A model generated the notes under the pieces. The model ran no database searches. It saw only the letters and a program-made list of their open reading frames with translations, and was not told the DNA's origin. The translations under genes and the position numbers were made by a program. 32,733 bases of DNA from Pseudomonadota bacterium. GTDB taxonomy: Bacteria > Pseudomonadota > Alphaproteobacteria > Rhizobiales > JAKPQE01. Shown here piece by piece: positions 1 to 8,406 of this stretch. Position 1 is the first letter of the stretch. Every line of letters begins with the position of its first letter. The DNA lies in contig JAKPQE010000060.1 in the NCBI GenBank assembly GCA_029572955.1, forward strand, positions 1-32,733, read 5' to 3'.

Positions 1-1073
1 ACGGCGCCTTCGTCGACCTCGGCGGCATCGACGGCCTCCTCCACGTCACCGACATTGCCTGGCGCCGCATCAACCACCCGTCCGAGGTGCTCTCGATCGG
101 CCAGACCGTCCGCGTGCAGATCATCCGCGTCAATCACGAGACGCACCGCATCTCGCTCGGGATGAAGCAGCTCCAGCCCGATCCCTGGCAGGGCATCGAG
201 GCAAAGTATCCGGTCAGCGCCAAGTTCACCGGTCGCGTCACGAACATCACCGACTACGGTGCGTTCGTCGAGCTCGAGCCGGGCATCGAAGGCCTGATCC
301 ACGTCTCCGAGATGAGCTGGGTCAAGAAGAACGTCCACCCGGGCAAGATCGTCTCCACCTCGCAGGAGGTCGACGTGATGGTGCTCGAGGTCGATCCGGT
401 CAAGCGCCGCATCTCCCTCGGCCTCAAGCAGTGCCTGGCCAATCCGTGGGACGTCTTCGCCGAGAAGTACCCGTCCGGCACGGTTGTCGAGGGCGAGGTC
501 AAGAACAAGACCGAGTTCGGCCTGTTCATCGGCCTCGACGGCGACATCGACGGCATGGTCCACCTCTCCGACCTCGACTGGAACCGTCCGGGCGAGCAGG
601 TCATCGAGGAGTACCATCGCGGTGACATGGTGAAGGCCGTCGTCCTCGACGTCGACGTCACCAAGGAGCGCATCAGCCTCGGCATCAAGCAGCTGGCCGG
701 CGATCCGTTCGCCGACGCCGGCGAGGTCAAGCGCGGCGCGGTCGTCACCTGCGAGGTTCTCGAGGTCAAGGAGAACGGCCTCGAGGTCAAGATCGTCGAC
801 ACCGACCTCACCGCCTTCATCCGCCGCTCCGAGATCGCCCGCGATCGCGCCGAGCAGCGTCCGGACCGCTACGCCAAGGGCGAGCGGGTCGACGCGCGGA
901 TCACCCAGTTCGACAAGAAGAGCCGCAAGGTCGCCGTCTCCATCAAGGCCCTCGAAATGGCCGAGGAGAAGGAGGCGATCGCCCAGTACGGCTCGACCGA
1001 CTCGGGTGCTTCGCTCGGCGACATCCTCGGCGCGGCCCTCAAGGCCCGCGAGGAGTCCGACAAGGAAGACTGA
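1..1073 (+). CDS. rpsA: 30S ribosomal protein S1, 5' end outside window (partial)
   Basis: RpsA binds mRNA on the small ribosomal subunit and helps load structured or weak-SD messages. The reading frame is open from base 3, so the start lies upstream; 356 residues are visible against roughly 560-570 in the usual alphaproteobacterial protein. Tandem S1/OB-fold repeats are clear: a partial one at the window edge (GAFVDLGGIDGLLHVTDIAW), then repeats beginning near YPVSAKFTGRV, YPSGTVVEGEV and KRGAVVTCEV. The repeated 'YGAFVEL...GLIHVSEMSW' and 'RISLG(L/I)KQ' signatures mark repeat cores and ends. The C-terminus (ALKAREESDKED) is acidic and Lys-rich, as in rhizobial S1. It is followed directly by a strong terminator. 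The internal ATG at 87 is not the start, because the S1 repeat continues upstream of it. Confidence 0.97.
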   Translation, partial: GAFVDLGGIDGLLHVTDIAWRRINHPSEVLSIGQTVRVQIIRVNHETHRISLGMKQLQPDPWQGIEAKYPVSAKFTGRVTNITDYGAFVELEPGIEGLIHVSEMSWVKKNVHPGKIVSTSQEVDVMVLEVDPVKRRISLGLKQCLANPWDVFAEKYPSGTVVEGEVKNKTEFGLFIGLDGDIDGMVHLSDLDWNRPGEQVIEEYHRGDMVKAVVLDVDVTKERISLGIKQLAGDPFADAGEVKRGAVVTCEVLEVKENGLEVKIVDTDLTAFIRRSEIARDRAEQRPDRYAKGERVDARITQFDKKSRKVAVSIKALEMAEEKEAIAQYGSTDSGASLGDILGAALKAREESDKED

Positions 1074-1098
1074 CCGGTCTTTCCCGCATGGGACTTCG

Positions 1099-1128
1099 GA
1101 AGGCCCGCTTCGGCGGGCCTTCTTTTTT
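1099..1128 (+). terminator. Rho-independent terminator of rpsA
   Basis: A perfect 10-bp stem (GAAGGCCCGC, 1099-1108, with GCGGGCCTTC, 1113-1122) closes on a TTCG tetraloop and is followed by six T residues (1123-1128). It begins 26 bases after the rpsA stop. This is a textbook intrinsic terminator and separates rpsA from sppA. Confidence 0.95.
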
Positions 1129-1177
1129 GACCGATCGGCTTTCCCCGCAAACTCCGTCGAGCTTGCGACGAAGCGAC

Positions 1178-1206
1178 TTGCCGCCGTCGCAAAGCCCTGA
1201 TATTCC
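1178..1206 (+). promoter_or_regulatory. possible sigma-70 promoter for sppA-ihfB
   Basis: TTGCCG (1178-1183) and TATTCC (1201-1206) are separated by 17 bases, between the rpsA terminator and sppA. The -10 match is weak (three of six), so this is only a candidate. The sppA ribosome binding site AGGAG (1226-1230) lies 6 bases before its ATG. Confidence 0.3.
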
Positions 1207-1236
1207 TCACAGAACCAGCGAACCTAGGAGAACCCG

Positions 1237-2238
1237 ATGGAAGCCGACGTCATCGTCGACCGGCGCCGGATGCGCCGCCGTCTCTCCTTCTGGCGCGTCG
1301 TCGCCTTCGCCGCGATCGCCGCGGCCGCCCTGTTCGCCATCACTGCCTTCAGCGGCGGCGAGGGCCTCTTCGAGGCGCACCGCCCGCAGATCGCCCGCGT
1401 CAGCGTCACCGGCGTCATCCTCACCGATCGCAAGCGCGTCGAGATGCTGAAGAAGATCGGCAAGAGCGACGCCGTGAAGGCGGTGATCCTCTCGCTCGAC
1501 ACGCCCGGCGGCACCACCACCGGCGGCGAGGAGCTCTACAAGGCGCTGCGCGAACTCGCCGAGAAGAAGCCGCTCGTCGCGACCGTCAACACCATGGCCG
1601 CCAGCGCCGGCTACATGGCCGCCATCTCGGCCGAGCGCATCTTCGCCCGCCAGACCTCGATCACCGGATCGATCGGCGTCATCTTCCAGTTCGCCGAGGT
1701 GACGAAGCTCGCCGAGACCATCGGCGTCGACGTCGAGGCGATCCGCTCCGGCAAGCTGAAGGCCCAGCCTTCGCCGTTCGAGCCGGCAAGCGAGGAATCG
1801 CGCAGCCTCATCAAGGAAATCGTCGCCGACAGCTACACCTGGTTCGTCGACCTCGTCGCCGAGCGGCGCGGCGTTTCGGCCGACGACATCCGCGCCGCCG
1901 AGGGCCGCATCTTCACCGGCGCGCAGGGCCTGAAGGCCGGCCTCGTCGACGAGATCGGCGGCGAGGACGAGGCGGTCGCCTGGCTCGAGACCGAAAAGGG
2001 CATCGAGGAGGACCTGCCGGTCCGCGACTGGAAGCCCGAGCCCATCATAGAAAGCCTGTCCTTCGGCGATGCGGCGCTCGCCTTCATCGCCGACCGGTTT
2101 GGCATTTCAGGACAGTTCGCCAGACTGCGCGTCGCGGAAAAGCTCATTTCCGACAAGCTGCTGCTTGACGGCCTTCTGTCAGTTTGGCACGCTCCTGCCA
2201 TTGCCGCCCGGGACAACCTCGAGGGAGCCGACCGATGA
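1237..2238 (+). CDS. sppA: Signal peptide peptidase SppA, S49 family (short, single-domain type)
   Basis: A membrane-anchored serine protease that degrades cleaved signal peptides. It has 333 residues, so it is the short form with one catalytic domain rather than the roughly 600-residue duplicated E. coli protein. An N-terminal cytoplasmic Arg-rich stretch precedes one transmembrane segment (about residues 17-39). The expected Ser/Lys dyad is visible: Ser123 in '[11 protein letters not shown]' and Lys175 in '[11 protein letters not shown]', 52 residues apart as in the Bacillus enzyme. The ATG at 1237 has AGGAG 6 bases upstream. The stop codon overlaps the ihfB start (ATGA), implying translational coupling. 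The rpsA-sppA-ihfB order is usual in Rhizobiales. Confidence 0.93.
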   Translation: MEADVIVDRRRMRRRLSFWRVVAFAAIAAAALFAITAFSGGEGLFEAHRPQIARVSVTGVILTDRKRVEMLKKIGKSDAVKAVILSLDTPGGTTTGGEELYKALRELAEKKPLVATVNTMAASAGYMAAISAERIFARQTSITGSIGVIFQFAEVTKLAETIGVDVEAIRSGKLKAQPSPFEPASEESRSLIKEIVADSYTWFVDLVAERRGVSADDIRAAEGRIFTGAQGLKAGLVDEIGGEDEAVAWLETEKGIEEDLPVRDWKPEPIIESLSFGDAALAFIADRFGISGQFARLRVAEKLISDKLLLDGLLSVWHAPAIAARDNLEGADR

Positions 2239-2516
2239 TCAAGTCGGAATTGGTGCAGCGTATCTCCGCGGCAAACCCGCACCTCTATCAGCGCGACGTC
2301 GAGAACATCGTCAACGCGATCCTCGACGAAATCACCGGAGCGCTCGCCCGTGGCGATCGGGTCGAGCTGCGCGGCTTCGGCGCATTCTCCGTCAAGAACC
2401 GGCCGGAGCGTACCGGCCGCAACCCGCGCACCGGCGAGCCGGTCGCGGTCGACGAGAAATACGTGCCCTTCTTCAAGACCGGCAAGGAAATGCGCGAGCG
2501 CCTGAACGGCGACTAG
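2235..2516 (+). CDS. ihfB: Integration host factor subunit beta
   Basis: A DNA-bending nucleoid protein that pairs with IhfA in replication, recombination and transcription. It has 93 residues, the normal length. It begins [19 protein letters not shown] and carries the HU/IHF signature [18 protein letters not shown], whose Pro tip intercalates DNA. An upstream in-frame start exists at 2184, but it lies inside sppA and adds residues unlike the family; the ATG at 2235 overlaps the sppA stop and gives the canonical N-terminus. The gene sits between sppA and lapA, the standard alphaproteobacterial context. Confidence 0.96.
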   Translation: MIKSELVQRISAANPHLYQRDVENIVNAILDEITGALARGDRVELRGFGAFSVKNRPERTGRNPRTGEPVAVDEKYVPFFKTGKEMRERLNGD

Positions 2517-2562
2517 GCCGCATTCGCCGGCAACGGCCGATCAATCGCTTCTGGAGGCAAAG

Positions 2563-2931
2563 GTGCTGCGTATCCTCAGCTATCTCGTGACGGTGCCGCT
2601 GGCGATCCTGTTGATCGCCCTCGCCGTCGCCAATCGCGGCCCGGTTACCCTGTCGCTCGACCCGCTGTCGCCCGAGACCCCGGTGCTGACGGTCACCATC
2701 CCGATCTATCTGGCGCTGTTCGCGGCCCTCGGCCTCGGCATCTTCATCGGTGGCATGTCGACCTGGTTCAGCCAGGGCAAGTGGCGCAAGGTGGCGCGCG
2801 AGCGCCGCTTCGAGGTCGCCAAGTGGCGCCGCGAGGCCGACCACTTCAAGGCGACCGCCGAGAAGGCGAAGACCGTGGCGACCGGCGCTCCGGCCCTCGC
2901 CGCCCCCGAAAGCCAGCGCCCGGCCGCCTGA
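2563..2931 (+). CDS. lapA: LapA-domain (DUF1049) inner-membrane protein
   Basis: A 122-residue protein with two hydrophobic segments (about residues 4-23 and 45-66) around a short periplasmic loop containing 'NRGPVTLSLDPLSPE', the LapA/DUF1049 hallmark. A basic cytoplasmic tail follows (WFSQGKWRKVARERRFEVAKWRREAD), probably helical, then a low-complexity Ala/Pro end. In E. coli the family works with LapB in controlling LPS synthesis through LpxC/FtsH; the alphaproteobacterial role is less established. The start is GTG at 2563, preceded by GGAGG (2553-2557). It commonly follows ihfB in this group. Confidence 0.85.
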   Translation: MLRILSYLVTVPLAILLIALAVANRGPVTLSLDPLSPETPVLTVTIPIYLALFAALGLGIFIGGMSTWFSQGKWRKVARERRFEVAKWRREADHFKATAEKAKTVATGAPALAAPESQRPAA

Positions 2932-2966
2932 GGCGGCTCCGGGCCGCGCCGAAGGATCACCCGAGG

Positions 2967-3920
2967 GTGCGCGTCCTTACTGCCTCCGAGATCGACGGGA
3001 TTCTCGACTTCCCGGGCCTCGTCGCGGCGCTCGGCGAAGCCTTCACGGCCGACATCGAGACGCCGCTGCGCCACCACCACACCATCGCCCGCCCGCCCGG
3101 CGCCGACGCGACGCTGCTGCTGATGCCCGCCTGGACCGGCCCCTCGGTGGCGGCCGGCGGCCATGTCGGCGTCAAGATCGTCTCGGTCTTCCCGGACAAC
3201 GGCGCCCGCGGCCTGCCGAGCGTGATGGGCGCCTATCTGCTGATCGACGGGGCGACCGGTGCGCCGCTCGCGGTGATGGACGGCAGCGCCCTGACGCTCT
3301 GGCGCACCGCCGCCGCCTCGGCCCTCGCCGCATCTTTCCTCGCCCGGCCCGAGGCCGCCCGCCTCGTCATGGTCGGCACCGGGTCGCTCGCCCCGTTCCT
3401 CGTCGGGGCCCACGGCGCCGTGCGGCCGATCGCCGACATCGCCGTCTGGGGCCGTGATCCGGCAAAGGCCGCCGCGCTCGTCGAACGCCTGTCGCGGGAG
3501 GGCATCGCCGCCCGTGTCGCGACCGATCTCGAGGCTGCCGTGCGCGATGCCGACATCGTCTCCTGCGCCACCCTTTCGAAGGCCCCGCTCGTTTGCGGCG
3601 CCTGGCTGAAGCCCGGCGCCCATCTCGATCTCGTCGGTGCGTTCCGCCCCGACATGCGCGAGAGCGACGACGCCGCCGTGCGCCGCGCCAGCCTCTTCGT
3701 CGACACCCGCGCCGGCGCCCTCGAGGAGGGCGGCGACCTCGCCGATCCGATCGCCCGCGGCGTCGTTTCGGCGGCCGATATCCGCGCCGATCTCGCCGAT
3801 CTCGTCGCCGGCCGCCATCCCGGCCGCAGCGCTGCGGAGGAGGTCACGCTCTTCAAGTCGGTCGGCACCGCGATCGAGGATCTCGCCGCCGCCCGCCTCG
3901 TCTTCTCCCGCCTCGGTTGA
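2967..3920 (+). CDS. Ornithine cyclodeaminase / mu-crystallin family NAD(P)-dependent enzyme
   Basis: The family includes ornithine cyclodeaminase, alanine dehydrogenase, lysine cyclodeaminase and ketimine reductases, so the exact substrate cannot be read from sequence. The 317-residue protein has the family landmarks: 'GVKIVSVFPDNGARGLPSVMG' near the N-terminus, 'ALTLWRTAAASALAA' (substrate Arg), a Rossmann motif 'MVGTGSLAP' with a degenerate GxGxxA, 'DLVGAFRPDMRE', and the C-terminal 'VTLFKSVGTAIEDLAAA'. The open frame runs upstream into lapA, but only the GTG at 2967 lies outside lapA, with a GAAGGA-type site about 10 bases before it. It lies 35 bases after lapA. It interrupts the ihfB-lapA-trpF order I expect in relatives. 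Confidence 0.85.
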   Translation: MRVLTASEIDGILDFPGLVAALGEAFTADIETPLRHHHTIARPPGADATLLLMPAWTGPSVAAGGHVGVKIVSVFPDNGARGLPSVMGAYLLIDGATGAPLAVMDGSALTLWRTAAASALAASFLARPEAARLVMVGTGSLAPFLVGAHGAVRPIADIAVWGRDPAKAAALVERLSREGIAARVATDLEAAVRDADIVSCATLSKAPLVCGAWLKPGAHLDLVGAFRPDMRESDDAAVRRASLFVDTRAGALEEGGDLADPIARGVVSAADIRADLADLVAGRHPGRSAAEEVTLFKSVGTAIEDLAAARLVFSRLG

Positions 3921-4055
3921 ACCGTCCGCAAATCGAAAGTCACCGGCCAAAAGGCGATGGACAGCACCGGCGCCGCATGCGACCTATCCGCCCGGACCGG
4001 CGGGGTCGATGACAGCCGGGTTCCACCAGTGAGCGACGTCCGGCAACGAGGCGAA

Positions 4056-4738
4056 ATGGGGTTCAAGGTCAAGATCTGCGGCATCAATTCCGCCGTCGCT
4101 CTCGACGCGGCGCTCGAAGCGGGCGCCGATGCGGTCGGCTTCGTCTTTTTCGAAAAGAGCCCGCGTCACATCGGCCTCGAGGACGCCCGGGCCTTCGCTG
4201 ATTTCGCCGAGGCCCGCGCCGAGAAGGTCGCCCTGACGGTCGATGCCGACGACGCGACGCTCGCCGCCATCGTCGCGGCCCTGCGACCCGATGTCCTGCA
4301 GCTCCACGGCCACGAGACGCCGGCCCGGATCGCCGAAATCCGGGCCCGGTTCGGCCTGCCGGTGATGAAGGCGCTCGGCATCGCCACGCGGCAGGATCTC
4401 GAAAGCGTCCCGGCCTTTGCCGCGGTCGCCGACCGCCTGCTCTTCGACGCCAAGCCGCCGAAAGGCGCGACCAGGCCCGGCGGCCTCGGCGTTCCCTTCG
4501 ACTGGACACTGATCGCCGGGCTTGACGTTGGCCGGCCCTTCATGCTTTCCGGGGGGCTCGATCCGGACAACGTCGCCGAGGCGATCCGGCTGACCCGGCC
4601 GCCCGGCGTCGACGTGTCGTCCGGCGTCGAGAGTGCGCCGGGGATCAAGGATCCGGATCTCATCGAACGTTTCGTGGCCGAGGCGCGCCGAGCCGCCGCC
4701 GAGATCGGCCAGACGAGCAAGGACGAAAGGGTATCCTC

Positions 4739-4742
<4 letters not shown>
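4056..4742 (+). CDS. trpF: Phosphoribosylanthranilate isomerase
   Basis: Catalyses the Amadori rearrangement of phosphoribosylanthranilate in tryptophan synthesis. The protein is a TIM barrel of 228 residues. '[10 protein letters not shown]' holds the catalytic Cys at the end of the first strand, '[16 protein letters not shown]' is the family signature, '[10 protein letters not shown]' follows, '[10 protein letters not shown]' carries the general acid Asp, and '[15 protein letters not shown]...[17 protein letters not shown]' is the phosphate-binding end. The frame is open back to 3957, but homology begins at [12 protein letters not shown] at 4056 has a purine-rich ACGAGG upstream and gives the usual length. 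The stop overlaps the trpB GTG (GTGA), so trpF and trpB are translationally coupled. Confidence 0.95.
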
Positions 4743-5953
<1,211 letters not shown>

Positions 5954-5954
5954 G

Positions 5955-6383
5955 ATGAAAGTGTTACAGACGCTTGGACGGACTGCGGGTTCATCTCCGG
6001 CCCGCCCCTCTGCGTTCTATTATCAAAGAACGCAGAGGGGTATCCAGATAGAAGGGATTTTTGGCGGAGATCCAATTGAAGTGCTTATCGAGCATGGTCA
6101 GTGGATGCGAATCTTGCAAGAGATCGATAAGTCAAAGCTTCGGTTGTTTAGTATTTCGAGCGATCAAGACGACACCGCCGCACCGCAGTCTTTGCATGAC
6201 TTGATTCGTAAAAGTCTCAAAGAGAGTGGTTTTCCAGGGCAGATCGATCCTTCTTTGCTTGGATATGTCACGGCAATATTGCTCAACGAGGGAACCATCG
6301 AGCTCTTTCAAGGCAAGACGGGAGATGGTCGCCGTCATCGCATCTCCGTTCGGGCTGCCCCCAAAAACGCAGCAGCTGAATAA
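5955..6383 (+). CDS. Unrecognised low-GC gene inserted between trpB and trpA
   Basis: A 142-residue open frame, soluble, with no family I recognise. Hand count gives 150 G+C in 300 bases (6061-6360), 50%, against 67% in a sample of neighbouring trpB. Codons are unlike the neighbours: many TTG, plus TTA, AGT, AAA and ATA. The ATG is one base after the trpB stop, with GGAG (5944-5947) 7 bases upstream, so it probably uses the site that once served trpA. Residues 1-29 are encoded across a perfect inverted repeat and look unprotein-like; the convincing part begins around 'GIQIEGIFGGDPIEVLIEHG'. The rest reads as a small alpha/beta protein: 'DPIEVLIEHGQWMRILQEI', 'SLHDLIRKSLKESGF', 'GYVTAILLNEGTIELFQG', 'RHRISVRAAP'. 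There is no signal peptide or membrane segment. Transfer into the operon is inferred from composition and position. Confidence 0.6.
   Translation: MKVLQTLGRTAGSSPARPSAFYYQRTQRGIQIEGIFGGDPIEVLIEHGQWMRILQEIDKSKLRLFSISSDQDDTAAPQSLHDLIRKSLKESGFPGQIDPSLLGYVTAILLNEGTIELFQGKTGDGRRHRISVRAAPKNAAAE
6005..6040. repeat. Perfect 14-bp inverted repeat near the 5' end of the low-GC gene
   Basis: CCCCTCTGCGTTCT (6005-6018) and AGAACGCAGAGGGG (6027-6040) are exact reverse complements around an 8-base loop ATTATCAA. As RNA this is a very stable hairpin. There is no T-run directly after the stem (a TTTTT lies about 18 bases further on), so it is not a standard terminator. It could be an mRNA stability or attenuation element in the trpB-trpA interval, or a remnant of the inserted DNA's end. 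Confidence 0.85.
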
Positions 6384-6404
6384 TCCGAACACAATTCGAT
6401 CGGT

Positions 6405-6418
6405 CCAATAGGTATTGG
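6405..6418. repeat. Palindrome directly upstream of trpA
   Basis: CCAATA (6405-6410) and TATTGG (6413-6418) form a perfect 6-2-6 palindrome 8 bases before the trpA ATG, inside the low-GC stretch. It overlaps the region expected to hold trpA's ribosome binding site (AGGGA, 6420-6424), so a hairpin or a bound protein there could affect trpA translation. Function unknown. Confidence 0.6.
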
Positions 6419-6426
6419 TAGGGAAA

Positions 6427-7281
6427 ATGGAAACGCCGACGACCCGCCTCACGCGCCGCTTCGCCAGGCTTGCCGCCGAGGGCCGTCCGGCGCTCGTCAC
6501 CTTCACCATGGCGGGCGATCCCGACTATGCGGTCTCCAGCGAGATCCTGATGGCGCTGCCGGCCGCCGGCGCCGACGTCATCGAGCTCGGCATGCCGTTC
6601 TCCGATCCGATGGCCGACGGCCCGGCGATCCAGATGGCCGGCCAGCGGGCGCTGAAGGCCGGCCAGACGCTTGCCATCACCCTCGAGATGGTGCGCGCCT
6701 TCCGCGCCGGCGACGACGAGACGCCGATCGTCCTCATGGGCTACTACAACCCGATCTACTCCTACGGCAACGAGCGCTTCCTGAAGGATGCCGCCGCCGT
6801 CGGCGTCGACGGCCTGATCATCGTCGACCTGCCGCCGGAGGCCGACGACGAGCTCTGCATCCCGGCGCTCTCGGCCGGCATCAACTTCATCCGCCTCGCC
6901 ACTCCGACGACCGACGACAAACGCCTGCCGACGGTACTGCAGAACACTTCGGGCTTCGTCTACTACGTATCGATCACCGGCATCACCGGCACGGCCGCCC
7001 CCGATACGGGCAAGGTCGCCGCCGCCGTCTCGCGCATCAAGCGGCTCACCGACCTGCCGGTCGCCGTCGGCTTCGGCGTCAAGACGCCGGAGCAGGCCGC
7101 CGCCATCGGCGCCAATGCCGACGGCGTCGTCGTCGGCTCGGCCCTCGTCGAGGCGGTGCGCACCAGCCTCGACGATGCGGGTGCGGCGACCGACGCCACC
7201 GTCGCCGCGGTCTCGGGCCTCGTCTCGGCCCTTGCCGAGGGCGTGCGATCGGCTCGCCCCAAAGCCGCCGAATTGCGCTAG
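6427..7281 (+). CDS. trpA: Tryptophan synthase alpha chain
   Basis: Cleaves indole-3-glycerol phosphate to indole, which is channelled to TrpB. The 284-residue protein is a TIM barrel. The catalytic pair is visible as Glu53 in '[11 protein letters not shown]' and Asp64 in '[10 protein letters not shown]' (E. coli Glu49/Asp60). '[10 protein letters not shown]', '[12 protein letters not shown]-like' and '[11 protein letters not shown]' are family motifs, and '[13 protein letters not shown]' and 'GVVVGSALV' bind phosphate. I chose ATG at 6427; an in-frame TTG at 6415 lies within the palindrome. It is separated from trpB by 473 bases of low-GC DNA, unusual for a pair normally translated in step. 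Confidence 0.95.
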   Translation: METPTTRLTRRFARLAAEGRPALVTFTMAGDPDYAVSSEILMALPAAGADVIELGMPFSDPMADGPAIQMAGQRALKAGQTLAITLEMVRAFRAGDDETPIVLMGYYNPIYSYGNERFLKDAAAVGVDGLIIVDLPPEADDELCIPALSAGINFIRLATPTTDDKRLPTVLQNTSGFVYYVSITGITGTAAPDTGKVAAAVSRIKRLTDLPVAVGFGVKTPEQAAAIGANADGVVVGSALVEAVRTSLDDAGAATDATVAAVSGLVSALAEGVRSARPKAAELR

Positions 7282-7320
7282 GATATTGCAATACCCCGAC
7301 GCGGGCGGCGTCGGACTCGG

Positions 7321-7423
7321 GAGCGTTTCGAGGCGGGATGGACATCGGTTCGCCGGCGGCAAACGCGACAAGACAACAACTGGGAGCCGTTCATCGATTC
7401 CGGAAAGAGATGAGCGGCTCTAG
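7321..7423. repeat. RIME-like intergenic mosaic element, copy A (trpA-accD gap)
   Basis: The stretch from GAGCGTTTCGAGG through CGGTTCGCCGG, GCAAACGCGACAAGACAA and a terminal hairpin has the layout of the rhizobial intergenic mosaic elements. It aligns along its length with 30731-30837. The terminal hairpin pairs GAGCCGTTCAT (7384-7394) with ATGAGCGGCTC (7410-7420), 11 bp with one G-T pair. It sits within the 190-bp gap between trpA and accD. The family name is from memory. Confidence 0.7.
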
Positions 7424-7471
7424 GCAAACGAACCGGCGGGCCTGTCCGCCCGCGATCCGAGGACACACGCG

Positions 7472-8380
7472 TTGAACTGGATCAACAATCTCGTCCGACC
7501 GAAAATCCGCAGCTTCCTCAACAAGCGCGAAACGCCCGAAAACCTCTGGATCAAGTGTCCCGAGACCGGCGAGATGGTGTTCCACCGCGATCTCGAGGCC
7601 AACAATTTCGTGGTGCCGGGCTCCGGCTATCACATGCGCATGAACAGCCGGCGCCGTCTCGCCATGCTGTTCGGCGAGGACGGCTACGAACTCGTCGATC
7701 TGCCCGAGGTGGTTGCCGATCCGCTGAAGTTCCGCGACGAACGCCGCTACAGCGATCGCATCAAGGACGCCCGCGCCAAGACCGGTCTCGACGACGCCAT
7801 CCTCGTGGCGACCGGCGATCTAGAAGACCAGCCGGTCGTCGTCGCCGTCCAGGATTTCGACTTCATGGGCGGCTCGCTCGGCATGGCCGCCGGCGAGGCG
7901 GTGGTCACCGCCGCCGGCACCGCGCTGATGCTGAAGCGCCCGCTGATCCTCTTTGCCGCCTCCGGTGGCGCCCGCATGCAGGAAGGCATCCTGTCGCTGA
8001 TGCAGATGCCGCGCACCACGGTCGCCATCCAGGCGCTGCGCGAGGCCCGGCTGCCCTATATCGTCGTCCTGACCAACCCGACCACCGGCGGCGTCACCGC
8101 CTCCTACGCGATGCTCGGCGACGTCCACATCGCCGAGCCCGGCGCCCTCATCGGCTTTGCCGGTCCGCGCGTCATCGAGCAGACCATCCGCGAGAAGCTG
8201 CCGGAGGGCTTCCAGCGCTCCGAATACCTGCTCGATCACGGCATGGTCGACATGGTGGTGCATCGCCAGGAACTCGGCGCGACGCTGGCACGGCTCTGCC
8301 GCATCCTGATGGGCGGCAACCGCATCCAGACGCCGGTCGCGGGCAGCGCCACGCCGCAGCTCACCCCGGCGGCCGACTGA
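7472..8380 (+). CDS. accD: Acetyl-CoA carboxylase carboxyltransferase subunit beta
   Basis: With AccA it transfers the carboxyl group from biotin to acetyl-CoA, giving malonyl-CoA for fatty acid synthesis. The protein has 302 residues. The crotonase-type core is intact: '[17 protein letters not shown]', '[22 protein letters not shown]', '[23 protein letters not shown]' and '[11 protein letters not shown]'. The N-terminal zinc ribbon is not: of four expected Cys only Cys29 remains ('[11 protein letters not shown]...VVPGSGYHM'). I recall the same loss in other Rhizobiales. The start is TTG at 7472, with GAGGA (7459-7463) 8 bases upstream. folC follows 26 bases later, the common accD-folC pairing. 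Confidence 0.95.
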   Translation: MNWINNLVRPKIRSFLNKRETPENLWIKCPETGEMVFHRDLEANNFVVPGSGYHMRMNSRRRLAMLFGEDGYELVDLPEVVADPLKFRDERRYSDRIKDARAKTGLDDAILVATGDLEDQPVVVAVQDFDFMGGSLGMAAGEAVVTAAGTALMLKRPLILFAASGGARMQEGILSLMQMPRTTVAIQALREARLPYIVVLTNPTTGGVTASYAMLGDVHIAEPGALIGFAGPRVIEQTIREKLPEGFQRSEYLLDHGMVDMVVHRQELGATLARLCRILMGGNRIQTPVAGSATPQLTPAAD

Positions 8381-8406
8381 GCGGGGCCCGACGGGCCGGA
8401 GCAATC

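Noticed and set aside
87-1073. ATG at 87 as the start of a complete S1-like protein
   Set aside because: The same frame upstream of 87 encodes the preceding S1 repeat, so the gene is truncated by the window edge.
3957-4055. N-terminal extension of TrpF from the ATG at 3957
   Set aside because: The 33 added residues do not resemble TrpF or a targeting signal, and a closer ATG at 4056 gives the family N-terminus.
5980-6005. GCGGGTTCATCTCC-like stretch resembling a tRNA or tmRNA T-arm, hinting at an attachment site
   Set aside because: The loop breaks the TTCRANY rule and the 5-bp T-stem does not pair. No integrase gene or matching repeat is seen on the other side.
6132-6509. Antisense frame of 125 codons across the low-GC insert and the trpA start
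   Set aside because: It runs into trpA antisense and has no visible ribosome binding site. The + strand frame there is better placed, directly behind trpB with a good binding site.
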